From the NCBI GenBank assembly GCA_020832085.1, contig JAFIFJ010000069.1:1-56000 (forward strand): a DNA stretch of 56,000 nucleotides. The letters run 5' to 3'. The translations under genes and the position numbers were made by a program. The stretch comes from Gammaproteobacteria bacterium. GTDB taxonomy: Bacteria; Pseudomonadota; Gammaproteobacteria; Pseudomonadales; Azotimanducaceae. The notes beneath the pieces were generated by a model. The model saw only the letters and a list, made by a program, of their open reading frames with translations, did no database searches and had not been told where the DNA came from. This document shows, in pieces, positions 44,857 to 53,556 of this stretch (positions are counted from its first letter, which is position 1; every line of letters starts with the position of its first letter).

Positions 44857-46437
44857 TCAGTGCTCCCGGGTGGTCCGGAACTTGACCTTCGGAAAGCGCT
44901 CCTCGGCCAGCATCAGGTTGGCGCGGCTCGGGGCCAGATAGGTGAGGTGATCCCCGGCATCCAGCGCCAGATGTTCACCGGCGCGCTTGCGCAGTTCCTC
45001 CAGCGCCGCCCGATTCTCAGGCTCCACCCAACGCGCGCCCCAGATGCTCGATGGCTCGTACAGACAGTCCGCCTTGTACTCGTCCTGCAGGCGGTAGGCG
45101 ACCACGTCGAACTGCAGCACCCCCACCGCACCGACGATGAGCTCGTTGCGGTTCTCCGGACGGAACACCTGCATCGCCCCTTCCTCGGCGAGCTGCCGTA
45201 GTCCCTTTTCCAGCTGCTTGGTGCGCAAGGGATCCCGGGAGCGCACCCGCCGGAACAGTTCCGGAGCGAAGTTAGGCACGCCGGTGAACTTCAGCACTTC
45301 GCCTTCGGTGAAGGTATCGCCAATCTGGATGGTGCCGTGGTTGTGCAGGCCGAGGATGTCGCCCGGCCAGGCCTCCTCGGCTGCCACCCGGTCGCCGGCC
45401 ATGAACGTCAGCGCATCGGCAATGCGCACGTCCTTGGCCAGTCGGACATGGCGCAGCTTCATGTTGTGACGATACTGGCCGGAGCAGACCCGCAGAAAGG
45501 CGATGCGATCCCGATGTTTCGGATCCATGTTCGCCTGGATCTTAAACACGAAACCCGAGAACCCCGGCTCCACTGGGTTCACCTCGCGTTCGTCGGCAGA
45601 GCGCGGACGAGGCGACGGAGCGTAGTCGACGAAGGCATCGAGCATTTCCCGGACGCCGAAGTTGCCCAGTGCGGTGCCGAAGAAAACCGGCGTCAGGCTG
45701 CCGTCCCGATAGGCTTCGAGATCGAACTCGTGGCTGGCACCGCGAACCAGCTCGATCTCGGCGCGCAGTTCCTCCGCCTGACTGCCAAGCACCTTGTCGG
45801 CCTCTGGGTTGTCGATGCCCTCGATGCGCAGGTCTTCCGGCACCCGGTCGCCACCACCGGGCTTGTAGAGATGGATCGTGTCCGTATAGAGGTGATAGAC
45901 GCCGCGAAAGTGACGGCCCATGCCGATGGGCCAGGTGACGGGTGCGCAGTCGATGGCCAGCGTGTCCTCGATCTCGTCGAGGACATCGATGGGATCGCGA
46001 ACCTCCCGGTCCATCTTGTTGACGAAGGTGAGGATGGGCGTATCCCGCAGCCGGCAGACTTCCAGCAGCTTGATGGTCCGTGACTCCACGCCCTTGGCGG
46101 CGTCGATGACCATGAGTGCTGAATCCACTGCGGTCAGCGTCCGATAGGTGTCCTCGGAAAAGTCCTCGTGGCCCGGCGTATCGAGCAGATTGACGATGCG
46201 ATCCCGATAAGGGAACTGCATCACCGAGGTGGTGACGGAGATTCCCCGCTCCTTCTCCATGGCCATCCAGTCCGAGGTGGCATGGCGGTCGGACTTGCGC
46301 GACTTGACGGTCCCGGCAAGCTGAATCGCACCCCCGAACAGCAGCAGCTTCTCGGTGATGGTGGTCTTGCCCGCATCCGGGTGGGAAATGATGGCGAAGG
46401 TTCGGCGGCGAGCCACCTCGGCCTCGAGCGGGGTCAT
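44857..46437 (-). CDS. prfC: Peptide chain release factor 3 (RF3)
   Basis: 526 residues, the usual length. GTPase motifs: SHPDAGKTT (18-26, P-loop), RGISVTTSV (switch I), DTPGHEDF (switch II), NKMD (GTP specificity). Later domains end EERFPKVKF, as in RF3. It recycles RF1 and RF2 from the ribosome. It is the last gene of the minus-strand set HolD-like, rimI, cupin, prfC; in E. coli holD, rimI and prfC stand in the same order. Confidence 0.97.
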   Translation of the reverse strand: MTPLEAEVARRRTFAIISHPDAGKTTITEKLLLFGGAIQLAGTVKSRKSDRHATSDWMAMEKERGISVTTSVMQFPYRDRIVNLLDTPGHEDFSEDTYRTLTAVDSALMVIDAAKGVESRTIKLLEVCRLRDTPILTFVNKMDREVRDPIDVLDEIEDTLAIDCAPVTWPIGMGRHFRGVYHLYTDTIHLYKPGGGDRVPEDLRIEGIDNPEADKVLGSQAEELRAEIELVRGASHEFDLEAYRDGSLTPVFFGTALGNFGVREMLDAFVDYAPSPRPRSADEREVNPVEPGFSGFVFKIQANMDPKHRDRIAFLRVCSGQYRHNMKLRHVRLAKDVRIADALTFMAGDRVAAEEAWPGDILGLHNHGTIQIGDTFTEGEVLKFTGVPNFAPELFRRVRSRDPLRTKQLEKGLRQLAEEGAMQVFRPENRNELIVGAVGVLQFDVVAYRLQDEYKADCLYEPSSIWGARWVEPENRAALEELRKRAGEHLALDAGDHLTYLAPSRANLMLAEERFPKVKFRTTREH

Positions 46438-46535
46438 GGCGTGTCCTGCGGGTGCTGCTGGAAAGGGCGCGAATCATACCGGGGCCGGCGCCGCCGGTCA
46501 CTCGCGCCAGCGCTCAGCGCGGCGGCGAGTCGGAC

Positions 46536-46922
46536 TCACCCTCCGCCATCGTTGCCGGAGTCGAGCAGGAAGGTGTCCTCATCGTCGTAGGCCGGTGCAC
46601 AGCAGCAGAGGAAGACCAGGTCGGCCGCGCCGGGATTGTGGATGCAGTGCGGCGTTCCAGGCGGGATCAGGACGGTGTCCCCCACCTGCACGTCGAAGCT
46701 TTCGCCGTCGAGATGCATGCGGCCTGTGCCCGCGAGAATGTGATAGAGCTCTTCCGTCCGTCGATGCAGGTGCAAGGTGGTGGTGGCGCCCGGCGCCACA
46801 CTGGCCTCCGCCAGACTCTGGGCCCGAACCGTGCCACCGGATGGGTGCATGAGTTCGCGGATCGTCGAGCCGTCGAGGGTGGTGAAAGGCTTGGCGTCCT
46901 GGCGCTGGCGAATGACGGTCAA
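46536..46922 (-). CDS. Small cupin-domain protein
   Basis: 128 residues with one conserved cupin barrel. The first metal motif is TTLHLHRRTEELYHILAGTG (two His, one Glu), and the second is PPGTPHCIHNPG. It is probably a single-domain metal-binding protein, such as a dioxygenase-like, isomerase or sugar-binding protein; the substrate is unknown. It overlaps rimI by 4 bases and is probably translated with it. In E. coli the equivalent slot is occupied by a phosphatase gene. Confidence 0.85.
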   Translation of the reverse strand: MTVIRQRQDAKPFTTLDGSTIRELMHPSGGTVRAQSLAEASVAPGATTTLHLHRRTEELYHILAGTGRMHLDGESFDVQVGDTVLIPPGTPHCIHNPGAADLVFLCCCAPAYDDEDTFLLDSGNDGGG

Positions 46923-47407
46923 GGCAGGAGCTCCATGGCCATGACCCGGGCATCCTCACTGCCCCGGGCATCGGGATAGTATCCGGGCCGACGCCCCACA
47001 TCGCAGAAACCGATGCTGTCGTAGAGCTGACAGGCGGCCCGATTCGACGGCCGCACCTCCAGGAAGATGACGCCGGCCTGTCGCAGGCGTGCCCGCTCGA
47101 TCATCCACTCCGCCAGCAGCCGGCCGAGGCCGCGGCCCTGATGATCCCGCGCCACGCAAAGATTCAGCAGATGCGCTTCACCGGCAGCCGCGGACAGGAT
47201 GCCGTGGCCGATGAGGCTCTCCCCCTCCTCCAGCACCCAGCACTCATGCTCCGCCGCGAGGCAGTCTGCAAAGATCCCCGGGCTCCAGGGAAAGGCATAA
47301 GCGCGGGTCTCGTTCTGCGTCACCGCAGCCAGATCGGAGATGAGCATGGGCCGGATGCGAACGGCTGCGATACCCGTTTCAGCCCCTTGCTGCAGGGATT
47401 CCGTCAT
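46919..47407 (-). CDS. rimI: Ribosomal-protein-alanine N-acetyltransferase RimI
   Basis: 162 residues from the ATG at 47407. The GNAT acetyl-CoA site is LNLCVARDHQGRGLGRLLAEW. RPSNRAACQLYDSIGF is the RimI-type motif after it. It acetylates the N-terminal Ala of ribosomal protein S18 in E. coli. Its start overlaps the HolD-like gene's end by 4 bases, and its end overlaps the cupin gene's start by 4 bases. The synteny with holD-rimI supports the name. Confidence 0.9.
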   Translation of the reverse strand: MTESLQQGAETGIAAVRIRPMLISDLAAVTQNETRAYAFPWSPGIFADCLAAEHECWVLEEGESLIGHGILSAAAGEAHLLNLCVARDHQGRGLGRLLAEWMIERARLRQAGVIFLEVRPSNRAACQLYDSIGFCDVGRRPGYYPDARGSEDARVMAMELLP

Positions 47408-48210
47408 GGCGCCCCCTTCAGTTGGCCAAGTTCCGCCCAGATCTGCGCCCGCAGCTTTCCAGACCCCTGCCCAGACGCCTGCGGATCCAGCAGTTCGGCC
47501 GTGATCTCCAGCACCCTGGCACCGACTGAAGCGATGCTGTCGCGGGCTATGGTACTGCCGCAACCGGCCACAGCCCCATCGCTTCGGGCCACGTGCAGAA
47601 CCGGCCCTGAGCCCCCTTCAAGGCGCATGCGGACATGATAGGCCAGGGCCTCCCTGGCCCGCGGCATGCCCTGGTCCAGGGCCGCGTCCTCCACCTGGGG
47701 CCAATAGAAGACCTGACGCTCGATACTGCCGGTGGCGTCACCGTGGGCCATGAGATGGGCACAGCGCAGCAAGTCCGCCAGCAGCAGCAGCTGTTCACTG
47801 CGCAGGGCACCCGGATCGAGCAGGGAGTCATCGACCAGCAGGACGCTGCCCGCCAGATGCAAGACCTCGAGGCGGAACTCGGGCGTGACCGCCGTGGGCG
47901 CCTCGTCAGCAGCAGCGACCGGCGCGGGCTGGGCTTCAGGCGCTGGCGGGGGCACCGCTACCGGCTCAGCGCCCGGCTTGGCATCCAGCAGACTGCGAAC
48001 CGCCGCCACGGGCTCATCAGTCAGCATTTCCACCACGGTTTCTTCCGGGTCCGACGCGGGGTCCGACGCGGATTCCGCCACCACTGCGCTGCCCCCGGCT
48101 CCAGACGCGCCAGTGTCGGCAGCAGGACTCGAGCGCCGAACCCAGCTCTCGATCCCGATGGCGTTGAGATATCGCAACTTGACGGCCTGCACGGCGTCGT
48201 CGACCTCCAT
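47404..48210 (-). CDS. HolD-like protein, probable DNA polymerase III psi subunit
   Basis: 268 residues from the ATG at 48210, twice the E. coli HolD length. Near the N-terminus, LRYLNAIGIESWVRRSSP resembles the HolD segment that binds chi (LQQLGITQW-x-x-RRP). A long Ala/Pro/Asp linker (about 30-110) follows, containing a tandem direct repeat in the DNA near 48046-48075. The C-terminal part (about 115-268) has LEVLHLAGSVLLVDDSLL, like the core of HolD. E. coli has holD-rimI-yjjG-prfC, and here the order is the same, with a cupin in place of yjjG. This and holC at 19251 would be the chi-psi pair. It overlaps rimI by 4 bases. Confidence 0.6.
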   Translation of the reverse strand: MEVDDAVQAVKLRYLNAIGIESWVRRSSPAADTGASGAGGSAVVAESASDPASDPEETVVEMLTDEPVAAVRSLLDAKPGAEPVAVPPPAPEAQPAPVAAADEAPTAVTPEFRLEVLHLAGSVLLVDDSLLDPGALRSEQLLLLADLLRCAHLMAHGDATGSIERQVFYWPQVEDAALDQGMPRAREALAYHVRMRLEGGSGPVLHVARSDGAVAGCGSTIARDSIASVGARVLEITAELLDPQASGQGSGKLRAQIWAELGQLKGAP

Positions 48211-48325
48211 GACCCCTTCGGCACTGCAGCAGCCAGCCGAAGGTTCGAGTTTAACCGGCCCGGCGGCCTTGCGCTCGCGGCGACTTGGCGTAGGCTTGGC
48301 GCTCCCGCAACCACCGAGAGCCACC

Positions 48326-49390
48326 GTGAAGTTCCTCACCGACGACACCCGCATCACCGGCATGGAGGAAGTGATCGCTCCGGATCAGCTGATCCGGGAT
48401 CTGCCCCTGCCCGATGCCGCCTCACGCCTGATCTTCGATGCGCGCCAGGAAGCCAGCGCCGTCATTCACGGCCGCGACGATCGACTGCTGGTCATCATCG
48501 GTCCCTGTTCCATCCACGACCCGGACGCCGCCCTGGAATACGCCCACAAGCTGGCGGAGCAGAGCCGTCGGCTGAAGTCGGACCTCCTCATCGTGATGCG
48601 GGTCTACTTCGAAAAGCCCAGGACCACAGTGGGCTGGAAGGGTCTGATCAACGATCCTGGCCTCGACAACAGCTACGACATCAATCGCGGCCTGCATGTG
48701 GCCCGCAAGGTGCTGCTCGACGTCAGTGAGGCCGGCCTGCCCGCCGGAACCGAGTACCTCGACCCCATTACGCCTCAGTACATCGGTGATCTGGTGGCCT
48801 GGGGCGCCATCGGCGCGCGCACCACGGAGAGCCAGATCCACCGCCAGCTCGCCTCCGGCCTGTCCTGTCCCATCGGCTTCAAGAACTCCACCGACGGCTC
48901 CGTTCAGGTGGCCGTGGATGCCGTGTCCTCCGCCGGACATCCGCACATCTTCCTGTCGGTGACCAAGGCCGGTCATTCGGCCATCTTCAACACCGCCGGC
49001 AACGACGACTGCCACATCATCCTGCGGGGCGGTGGCGGCGAGACGAACTATTCACGGGAAGCGGTCATGGAGGCCCAGGCCCGACTGCAGGCTTCCGGTC
49101 TGCACCGGGGCATCATGATCGACTTTTCGCATGCCAACAGTGCCAAGCTCTACGAGCGTCAGCTCGAAGTCTGCACCGAGGTCTGCGCCCAGCTGGCCAG
49201 CGGTCAGCGTGCCATCTGTGGCGTCATGGTCGAAAGCAACCTGATCGCAGGCCGGCAGGACGCCAAGCCGGGCGAGCCGCTGCTTCGCGGCCAGAGCATC
49301 ACCGATGCCTGCATCGGTTGGGACGACTCGGTGGGCCTGCTCGAAGAACTCGCAGCCGGTGTCAGGGCCCGGCGTCAGGCCTTGCCGTAG
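48326..49390 (+). CDS. aroG: 3-deoxy-7-phosphoheptulonate synthase (class I, AroFGH type)
   Basis: 354 residues from GTG at 48326; MKFLTDDTRITGMEEVIAP aligns with AroG starts. IIGPCSIHDPDAALEYA, RVYFEKPRTTVGWKGLINDP and ASGLSCPIGFKNSTDG are diagnostic. IDFSHANS and ITDACIGWDDS are at the end. It joins PEP and erythrose 4-phosphate, the first step of the shikimate pathway. Which aromatic amino acid inhibits it cannot be told reliably. It is divergent from the HolD-like gene (115 bases) and overlaps the SDR gene tail to tail by 16 bases. Confidence 0.93.
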   Translation: MKFLTDDTRITGMEEVIAPDQLIRDLPLPDAASRLIFDARQEASAVIHGRDDRLLVIIGPCSIHDPDAALEYAHKLAEQSRRLKSDLLIVMRVYFEKPRTTVGWKGLINDPGLDNSYDINRGLHVARKVLLDVSEAGLPAGTEYLDPITPQYIGDLVAWGAIGARTTESQIHRQLASGLSCPIGFKNSTDGSVQVAVDAVSSAGHPHIFLSVTKAGHSAIFNTAGNDDCHIILRGGGGETNYSREAVMEAQARLQASGLHRGIMIDFSHANSAKLYERQLEVCTEVCAQLASGQRAICGVMVESNLIAGRQDAKPGEPLLRGQSITDACIGWDDSVGLLEELAAGVRARRQALP

Positions 49391-50079
49391 ACCGGCACCA
49401 GCGCCCCGCTGACGACGCGATTGCGGGGGGATGCCAGGAAGGCGATCACCTCCGCGGCATCCTCCGGTTTCACCCAGGTATCGAAATCCGCGTCCCCCAT
49501 GGCCTCCCGATTGGTGGGGGTATCGATCACAGAGGGAGCGATGGCATTGACCAGGATGTCGCGATCGAGCAGTTCGCTGGCCAGGGTCTGGGTCAAGGCG
49601 GCCACCCCGGACTTGGCGATCACATAGGGGGTGAGCTGGGCACCCTGGCGGGCATCCAAGGCGGGGCGCGCCGTGACGTTGACGATGCGCCCACCCTGCC
49701 CCATCTGCTGAGCCGCCTCCCGGCAGCAGAGCAGGCAGGTCGTGGTGTTCATGCGGGTCTGCTGATCGAGAATGGCGGCGGTGACGTCGCCCAGCGGCGT
49801 GAAGGCAAAGCCACCGGCAATGTGGATGGATGCCCAGACCGGACCGCCCGCGGCGTAGAACTCGGATACGGCGTCGTCATCGCTGAGGTCCACCGGATAC
49901 ACCACGTCCGCTCGCTCGTCATTGCGGAAAGTGCAGGACTCGAATTCCCGGCTGTCGAAACAGGGCACACGCACCCGGGCACCCCGCTCCAGCAGCAGTC
50001 TGACCACGGCCGTACCGAGGGCACCGGTTCCGCCCGTCACCACCAGAGTTCGACCCTCGAATTCGCTGCTATCGCTCAT
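49375..50079 (-). CDS. Short-chain dehydrogenase/reductase
   Basis: 234 residues from the ATG at 50079, which has GGAGG upstream. The cofactor motif is VVTGGTGALGTA. NVTARPAL corresponds to the catalytic-Ser strand, where Ala appears where Ser usually stands. YVIAKSGVAAL is the YxxxK active site. NAIAPSVIDTPTNR is the usual later segment. Because the SDR catalytic Ser position is not clearly Ser, catalysis needs testing. It overlaps the end of the DAHP synthase gene by 16 bases on the opposite strand. Confidence 0.85.
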   Translation of the reverse strand: MSDSSEFEGRTLVVTGGTGALGTAVVRLLLERGARVRVPCFDSREFESCTFRNDERADVVYPVDLSDDDAVSEFYAAGGPVWASIHIAGGFAFTPLGDVTAAILDQQTRMNTTTCLLCCREAAQQMGQGGRIVNVTARPALDARQGAQLTPYVIAKSGVAALTQTLASELLDRDILVNAIAPSVIDTPTNREAMGDADFDTWVKPEDAAEVIAFLASPRNRVVSGALVPVYGKA

Positions 50080-50178
50080 GCCTGCCTCCGTTACGTGGAC
50101 GGCCACGCTACCAGAGCGGCTCCATGGTCGGAAGTTTTTCGCCCACCCGGCCGACGCCCACCCGAAAACGGGCCTGCT

Positions 50179-51387
50179 TCAACCTGCCGCAGCTGCGGCC
50201 CACGGCATCCGGCGTCGCAGCATCCAGAGCAGGGACGCGAGCAGCAGGAAGGGCAGGCTGATGTCGTTGTGGCCGGCGCCCATGGCACAGCCACCACCAC
50301 CACCACCGCCACCACCCGAACTGCTCGCCTGCAGGGGCGTTGCCGACGCTTTGGATGCCGGCGCAGTCGAAGTCGGGGCCGTGGAAGATCCGGCGCCTGC
50401 AGTGGACGTTTCTGTCGGGGGCGGGCTGCTGGCCGCAGGGCTTTCAGACTTGGCCTTGACCTGCGCCGACGTGGCAGCCGCCGCGGTGGGCGCGGCCGGA
50501 GCCTCGTCAGCGTCCGGCTCGGACATCTTGACGGCGTCAGTATCCACCGCGCTGATGCGCTCCTGCCCGCTGTCTGCGGCGGCATCGCTGCTCGAATCAG
50601 GCTGATCCATATACGCTGCCAGCTGCGGCAACATTTCCCGCAGGGCTTTGACGGCATGTGCACCCTGTTCAGGATCGTCGTCCGCCACACCACAGGCGTG
50701 ACCGAGACAGGTCTTGAGCTCCGGCGAGGAGAAATAGGGCAGCCGAGGCGCGTTGAAAGCCCCCGGGGTGGCCATGATGGTGGTGAACTCGCCCGCGATG
50801 CCGTGGCCTACCGCCCAGGGCCGGGTACCGGCGTCCGGTGTTTCCAGTCGCGAATGGGCCAGACCAAGCAGATGCCCGAGTTCATGGACCAGGGTATAGA
50901 CGCTGCAATCGATGGCCACGTAGGCGTAGGCATGGGCCCGATCCGCTTCACTGAGCCGCCCAGGTTCTTCGGTGCCCCCCTGCCAGGCCACACCGCAGTA
51001 GCCGTCGTAGAGATAAGTCCCCATCAGCACGACAACGTCCGCGCCAGCAGCAGCCCGCTCTGCCGCAACGTCTGCGAAGGCAGGATCCTGCCCGTAGGTG
51101 ATGTCCTGCAGTGCCACCGGAGCACGTTCAGCGCCAGCATAGTCCGTGGCCTCGATACCCGCGAGCTGCAGCCGGGCATCGAGACCACTGCGCTCGAAAA
51201 CGTCGTTGGCGACAGCGACCAGGTGCCGGATGCGTACGTCTGGCGTCCCGTCGTAATGGTCGGCAGCATCCCCGGTGTAGTACACGAGCACGTCAATGCG
51301 CTGGGTTGCCGTGGCCTCGGCTGACTGGGGCAGCGCCAGGGCCGTGAGGACGGCAAGGCCGAGTGCAATTGCAGAAAAGGTATTCAT
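50179..51387 (-). CDS. Secreted reprolysin-like zinc metalloprotease with a C-terminal sorting signal
   Basis: 402 residues from the second of two ATG codons (best spacing to AAGGG). Sec signal to about residue 26. The zinc motif is HELGHLLGLAH (H168, E169, H172, H178), with the Met-turn TTIMAT at M205, as in metzincins. A low-complexity Ser/Ala/Pro/Thr linker (about 263-357) leads to nine Gly (358-366), then CAMG (Cys367), a hydrophobic helix (about 378-390) and RRR. That tail resembles GlyGly-CTERM/JDVT-CTERM-type sorting signals, which are cleaved by intramembrane proteases; the Cys may be modified. No such sorting protease is in the window. The upstream gene encodes a propeptide-like protein. 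Confidence 0.8.
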   Translation of the reverse strand: MNTFSAIALGLAVLTALALPQSAEATATQRIDVLVYYTGDAADHYDGTPDVRIRHLVAVANDVFERSGLDARLQLAGIEATDYAGAERAPVALQDITYGQDPAFADVAAERAAAGADVVVLMGTYLYDGYCGVAWQGGTEEPGRLSEADRAHAYAYVAIDCSVYTLVHELGHLLGLAHSRLETPDAGTRPWAVGHGIAGEFTTIMATPGAFNAPRLPYFSSPELKTCLGHACGVADDDPEQGAHAVKALREMLPQLAAYMDQPDSSSDAAADSGQERISAVDTDAVKMSEPDADEAPAAPTAAAATSAQVKAKSESPAASSPPPTETSTAGAGSSTAPTSTAPASKASATPLQASSSGGGGGGGGGCAMGAGHNDISLPFLLLASLLWMLRRRMPWAAAAAG

Positions 51388-51404
51388 GGGCATCCCTTCC
51401 TGGG

Positions 51405-52001
51405 TCAGGAGCGACGGGGCATGAGCGTGTGGTTGGGCGCATAGGCCCGACGCTCGAGTTCGGCGCTGTTCACCATCCGCGCCATTCCATCCCGCGCCGT
51501 GAACTCGAAATTGCCTTCAGGGGTAGTGAAACTGCCGAAACTCCAGCCCCCGGTGAGGGTGATGAGGGTCGGATACTGCCGACGGTCATAGTCGATGTGG
51601 CCGCGGATCGTGCGCTCATCGGCGCTGTCCACCACCTCGTCCACACTGAGTTCATAGCGCCCCCCCAAAGGCGGGAAATCCACCCTGAGGGTGTCGCCGC
51701 GTGCCAGTGTGCGCAGCGCAGCGGCGTCGAACTCGAACTCGCGCACATGGCTGAGATCAGGGGCCGACGGCGGCAGTCGTGGCGCTGACTCAGCGCCCCC
51801 GGCGGGCCGGGCGGCGAAAGGTTGCAGCGGGCTCTGCCGAGGCTGCTCGGGGACGGTCACCACCGTGTCCGCCTGCTGCGCCACCAGGACCACTGCCGTC
51901 GCCGAGCCCTCAGCGGACCACAACCAGCGGGCGCCGAGCATGCAGCAGGTGAGGACGATAATGGCGACAAGCACGGGGCGCATGAGCATCGGCCGGGACA
52001 T
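51405..52001 (-). CDS. Membrane-anchored protein resembling the propeptide of bacterial metzincin proteases
   Basis: 198 residues with one N-terminal membrane helix (about 9-28). From about 90 on, FEFDAAALRTLARGDTLRVDF, then RYELSVDEVVDSADERTIRGH, TLITLTGGWSFGSFTTPEGNFEF and ARMVNSAEL. These follow the propeptide pattern found ahead of the catalytic domain in secreted reprolysin-like proteases (a G-D-x-L-R/x-x-L-P block, a V-x-x-I block, V-x-G-S/T-x-x-x-P-x-G). Here it is a separate gene, ending 17 bases before the protease start. It may act as a chaperone or inhibitor in trans. Assignment by pattern only. Confidence 0.6.
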   Translation of the reverse strand: MSRPMLMRPVLVAIIVLTCCMLGARWLWSAEGSATAVVLVAQQADTVVTVPEQPRQSPLQPFAARPAGGAESAPRLPPSAPDLSHVREFEFDAAALRTLARGDTLRVDFPPLGGRYELSVDEVVDSADERTIRGHIDYDRRQYPTLITLTGGWSFGSFTTPEGNFEFTARDGMARMVNSAELERRAYAPNHTLMPRRS

Positions 52002-52071
52002 GGAACATCGATGCAGACAAAGCTAGTCCCCGCGGGGCGATCAGGCGCTCGGGCAATGCCCCGAAACCCCC

Positions 52072-52099
52072 TCAGGGCTACCCTGATGCGCAGTCAGGG
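52072..52099. promoter_or_regulatory. Competing hairpins between the protease and ATP-grasp loci
   Basis: TCAGGG (52072-52077), CCCTGA (52081-52086) and TCAGGG (52094-52099) stand in order. The middle element can pair with either neighbour, giving two exclusive stems. A palindrome CCCCGCGGGG lies at 52028-52037. TATGCT near 52160 is a weak -10 candidate for the ATP-grasp gene. Confidence 0.35.
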
Positions 52100-52213
52100 A
52101 TACCCGCGCCCGATCGGCGCCGGCCGCGAGGGAATGCCCAACAGCCCTCGGATTTCGCCTATGCTCAGCCGCGGGGTTTCGAGCACGCACAAGCCCAGGG
52201 AGAGAGAACGAGT

Positions 52214-53527
52214 ATGAACGTCGCATCCTATGCGCCCGGCCAGGCTGGTTCGGTGCAGTTCGCCATTTCCGCAGACGACTGCCTGCTGCACTTCGACGCC
52301 GAACAGCTCACCGCCAAGCAGCGCGCCGACGACAAGGCCAACAAGGACCTCATCGCCATGCTGCAGTGCGCCAGCCAGTTCATTGCCGGGCCCGGGGACC
52401 GGGTGGCGCTTTATGAAGGCTTCGACGTCGATCCCTGGCGGGCGACGCTGGCGCGCTATCAGGGCTTCTTCGCCGAACTCGGCCTCGATCCGGTGACCAT
52501 GGAAGCCTGCAGCTTCCATCCCCGGGAAGGTTTCTATGCACCGCTGGCCAGTGCACCGCCACCCACGGATCTGGTGACCGTGTACCTGATCAGCGGCTCC
52601 AACCGGGTGCTTCACCAGGGCAGCAGCGCGCTGGCCATCAGCCAGGACGTGAACTCCAAGATGACCCTGGCGCGGGATGCCGCCAGCCGCGGCATTCCTG
52701 TTCCGGCCTCGCTGGTGCTGCGGCACGATGAGCTGACAGGTGAGGCCGCACGGCGCTTCCTCGCCGCAGCCGGGGGTCCGGTCATGCTCAAAGTCATGGG
52801 CTTGGCCGGTGCCCGCAACGTGACTACGGTGTCCAGCATCGACGCAGCCCGCGACTATCTCGCCGAGTACGAAGCCGGGCTCGAAGTGCTGCTGCAGCAA
52901 CGCCTCGACCCCGCCCAATACACGGAGATGACTGCCGACCTCCGGGTCGCCGACGACAGCATCGAGATCGCCAACGTGCGGCAGATCCTGTTCCAGGACG
53001 GGCTGTGGGTCGGCAACTACATCAGTGACCGCATCCCGCTCAGCACCAGGCAGCGGGCAGCATTGATACGCGTCGGCGAGTACGTCCGCAGCAAGGGCTA
53101 CAGTGCAGCCGAGGGGCTCAACTGCGGCATCGACTTCTTCGTCCGCGGCGACGACATCATGATCATCGAGATCAATGCGCGCTGGACCGGAGGACTGATG
53201 CCCGCGGAGATGGTCAGCCGTCTGGGTATCGGTGACGGCGATACGGTGGTCGCCTTCGACTCCATCGCCACAGCGAACCTCGACCAGTATCTGGCCTTCT
53301 GCGATCGCCACCTGTACCGCGGCAAAGGTGCTCCCTTTGCCGGCATTCCCATGGGCTTCAGCCCCTACACGTTCACGGACGAAAGCGGTGCCGAACGCAT
53401 GTATGTCTGGCAGATGGTCACCGGGGATCTGCAGGCGTTCCGCGCCGCGCAGTCCAGGGAACTCGGTTCCGGCGACCTCGCCGTGACGGCCGCCATCAGC
53501 CTGCCCGATGCCATCACCCCGGCGTGA
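52214..53527 (+). CDS. ATP-grasp carboxylate-amine ligase-like protein
   Basis: 437 residues. Two nucleotide-binding features are visible: PVMLKVMGLAGARNV (lysine and glycine-rich loop) and MIIEINARWTGGLMP (E319, N321, R323, the metal-binding end of ATP-grasp). SGSNRVLHQGSSALAIS and VNSKMTLARDAASRGIPVP precede the core. It probably forms an amide or peptide bond through an acyl phosphate; the substrates are unknown. It starts after GGGAGAG. The GST-fold gene follows, and the two are almost certainly one transcript. It is not a D-Ala ligase or glutathione synthetase by motif. Confidence 0.75.
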   Translation: MNVASYAPGQAGSVQFAISADDCLLHFDAEQLTAKQRADDKANKDLIAMLQCASQFIAGPGDRVALYEGFDVDPWRATLARYQGFFAELGLDPVTMEACSFHPREGFYAPLASAPPPTDLVTVYLISGSNRVLHQGSSALAISQDVNSKMTLARDAASRGIPVPASLVLRHDELTGEAARRFLAAAGGPVMLKVMGLAGARNVTTVSSIDAARDYLAEYEAGLEVLLQQRLDPAQYTEMTADLRVADDSIEIANVRQILFQDGLWVGNYISDRIPLSTRQRAALIRVGEYVRSKGYSAAEGLNCGIDFFVRGDDIMIIEINARWTGGLMPAEMVSRLGIGDGDTVVAFDSIATANLDQYLAFCDRHLYRGKGAPFAGIPMGFSPYTFTDESGAERMYVWQMVTGDLQAFRAAQSRELGSGDLAVTAAISLPDAITPA

Positions 53528-53556
53528 GCGGGGCCCCTGACCATGGAACACTACTG

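Noticed and set aside
48046..48075. Short tandem repeat of GTCCGACGCGG type
   Set aside because: It lies in the HolD-like coding linker (SDPASDP) and looks like a slippage repeat, not a regulatory array.
50292..50320. CAC/CCG tandem repeat
   Set aside because: It encodes the nine-Gly linker of the metalloprotease tail. It is not a separate repeat element.
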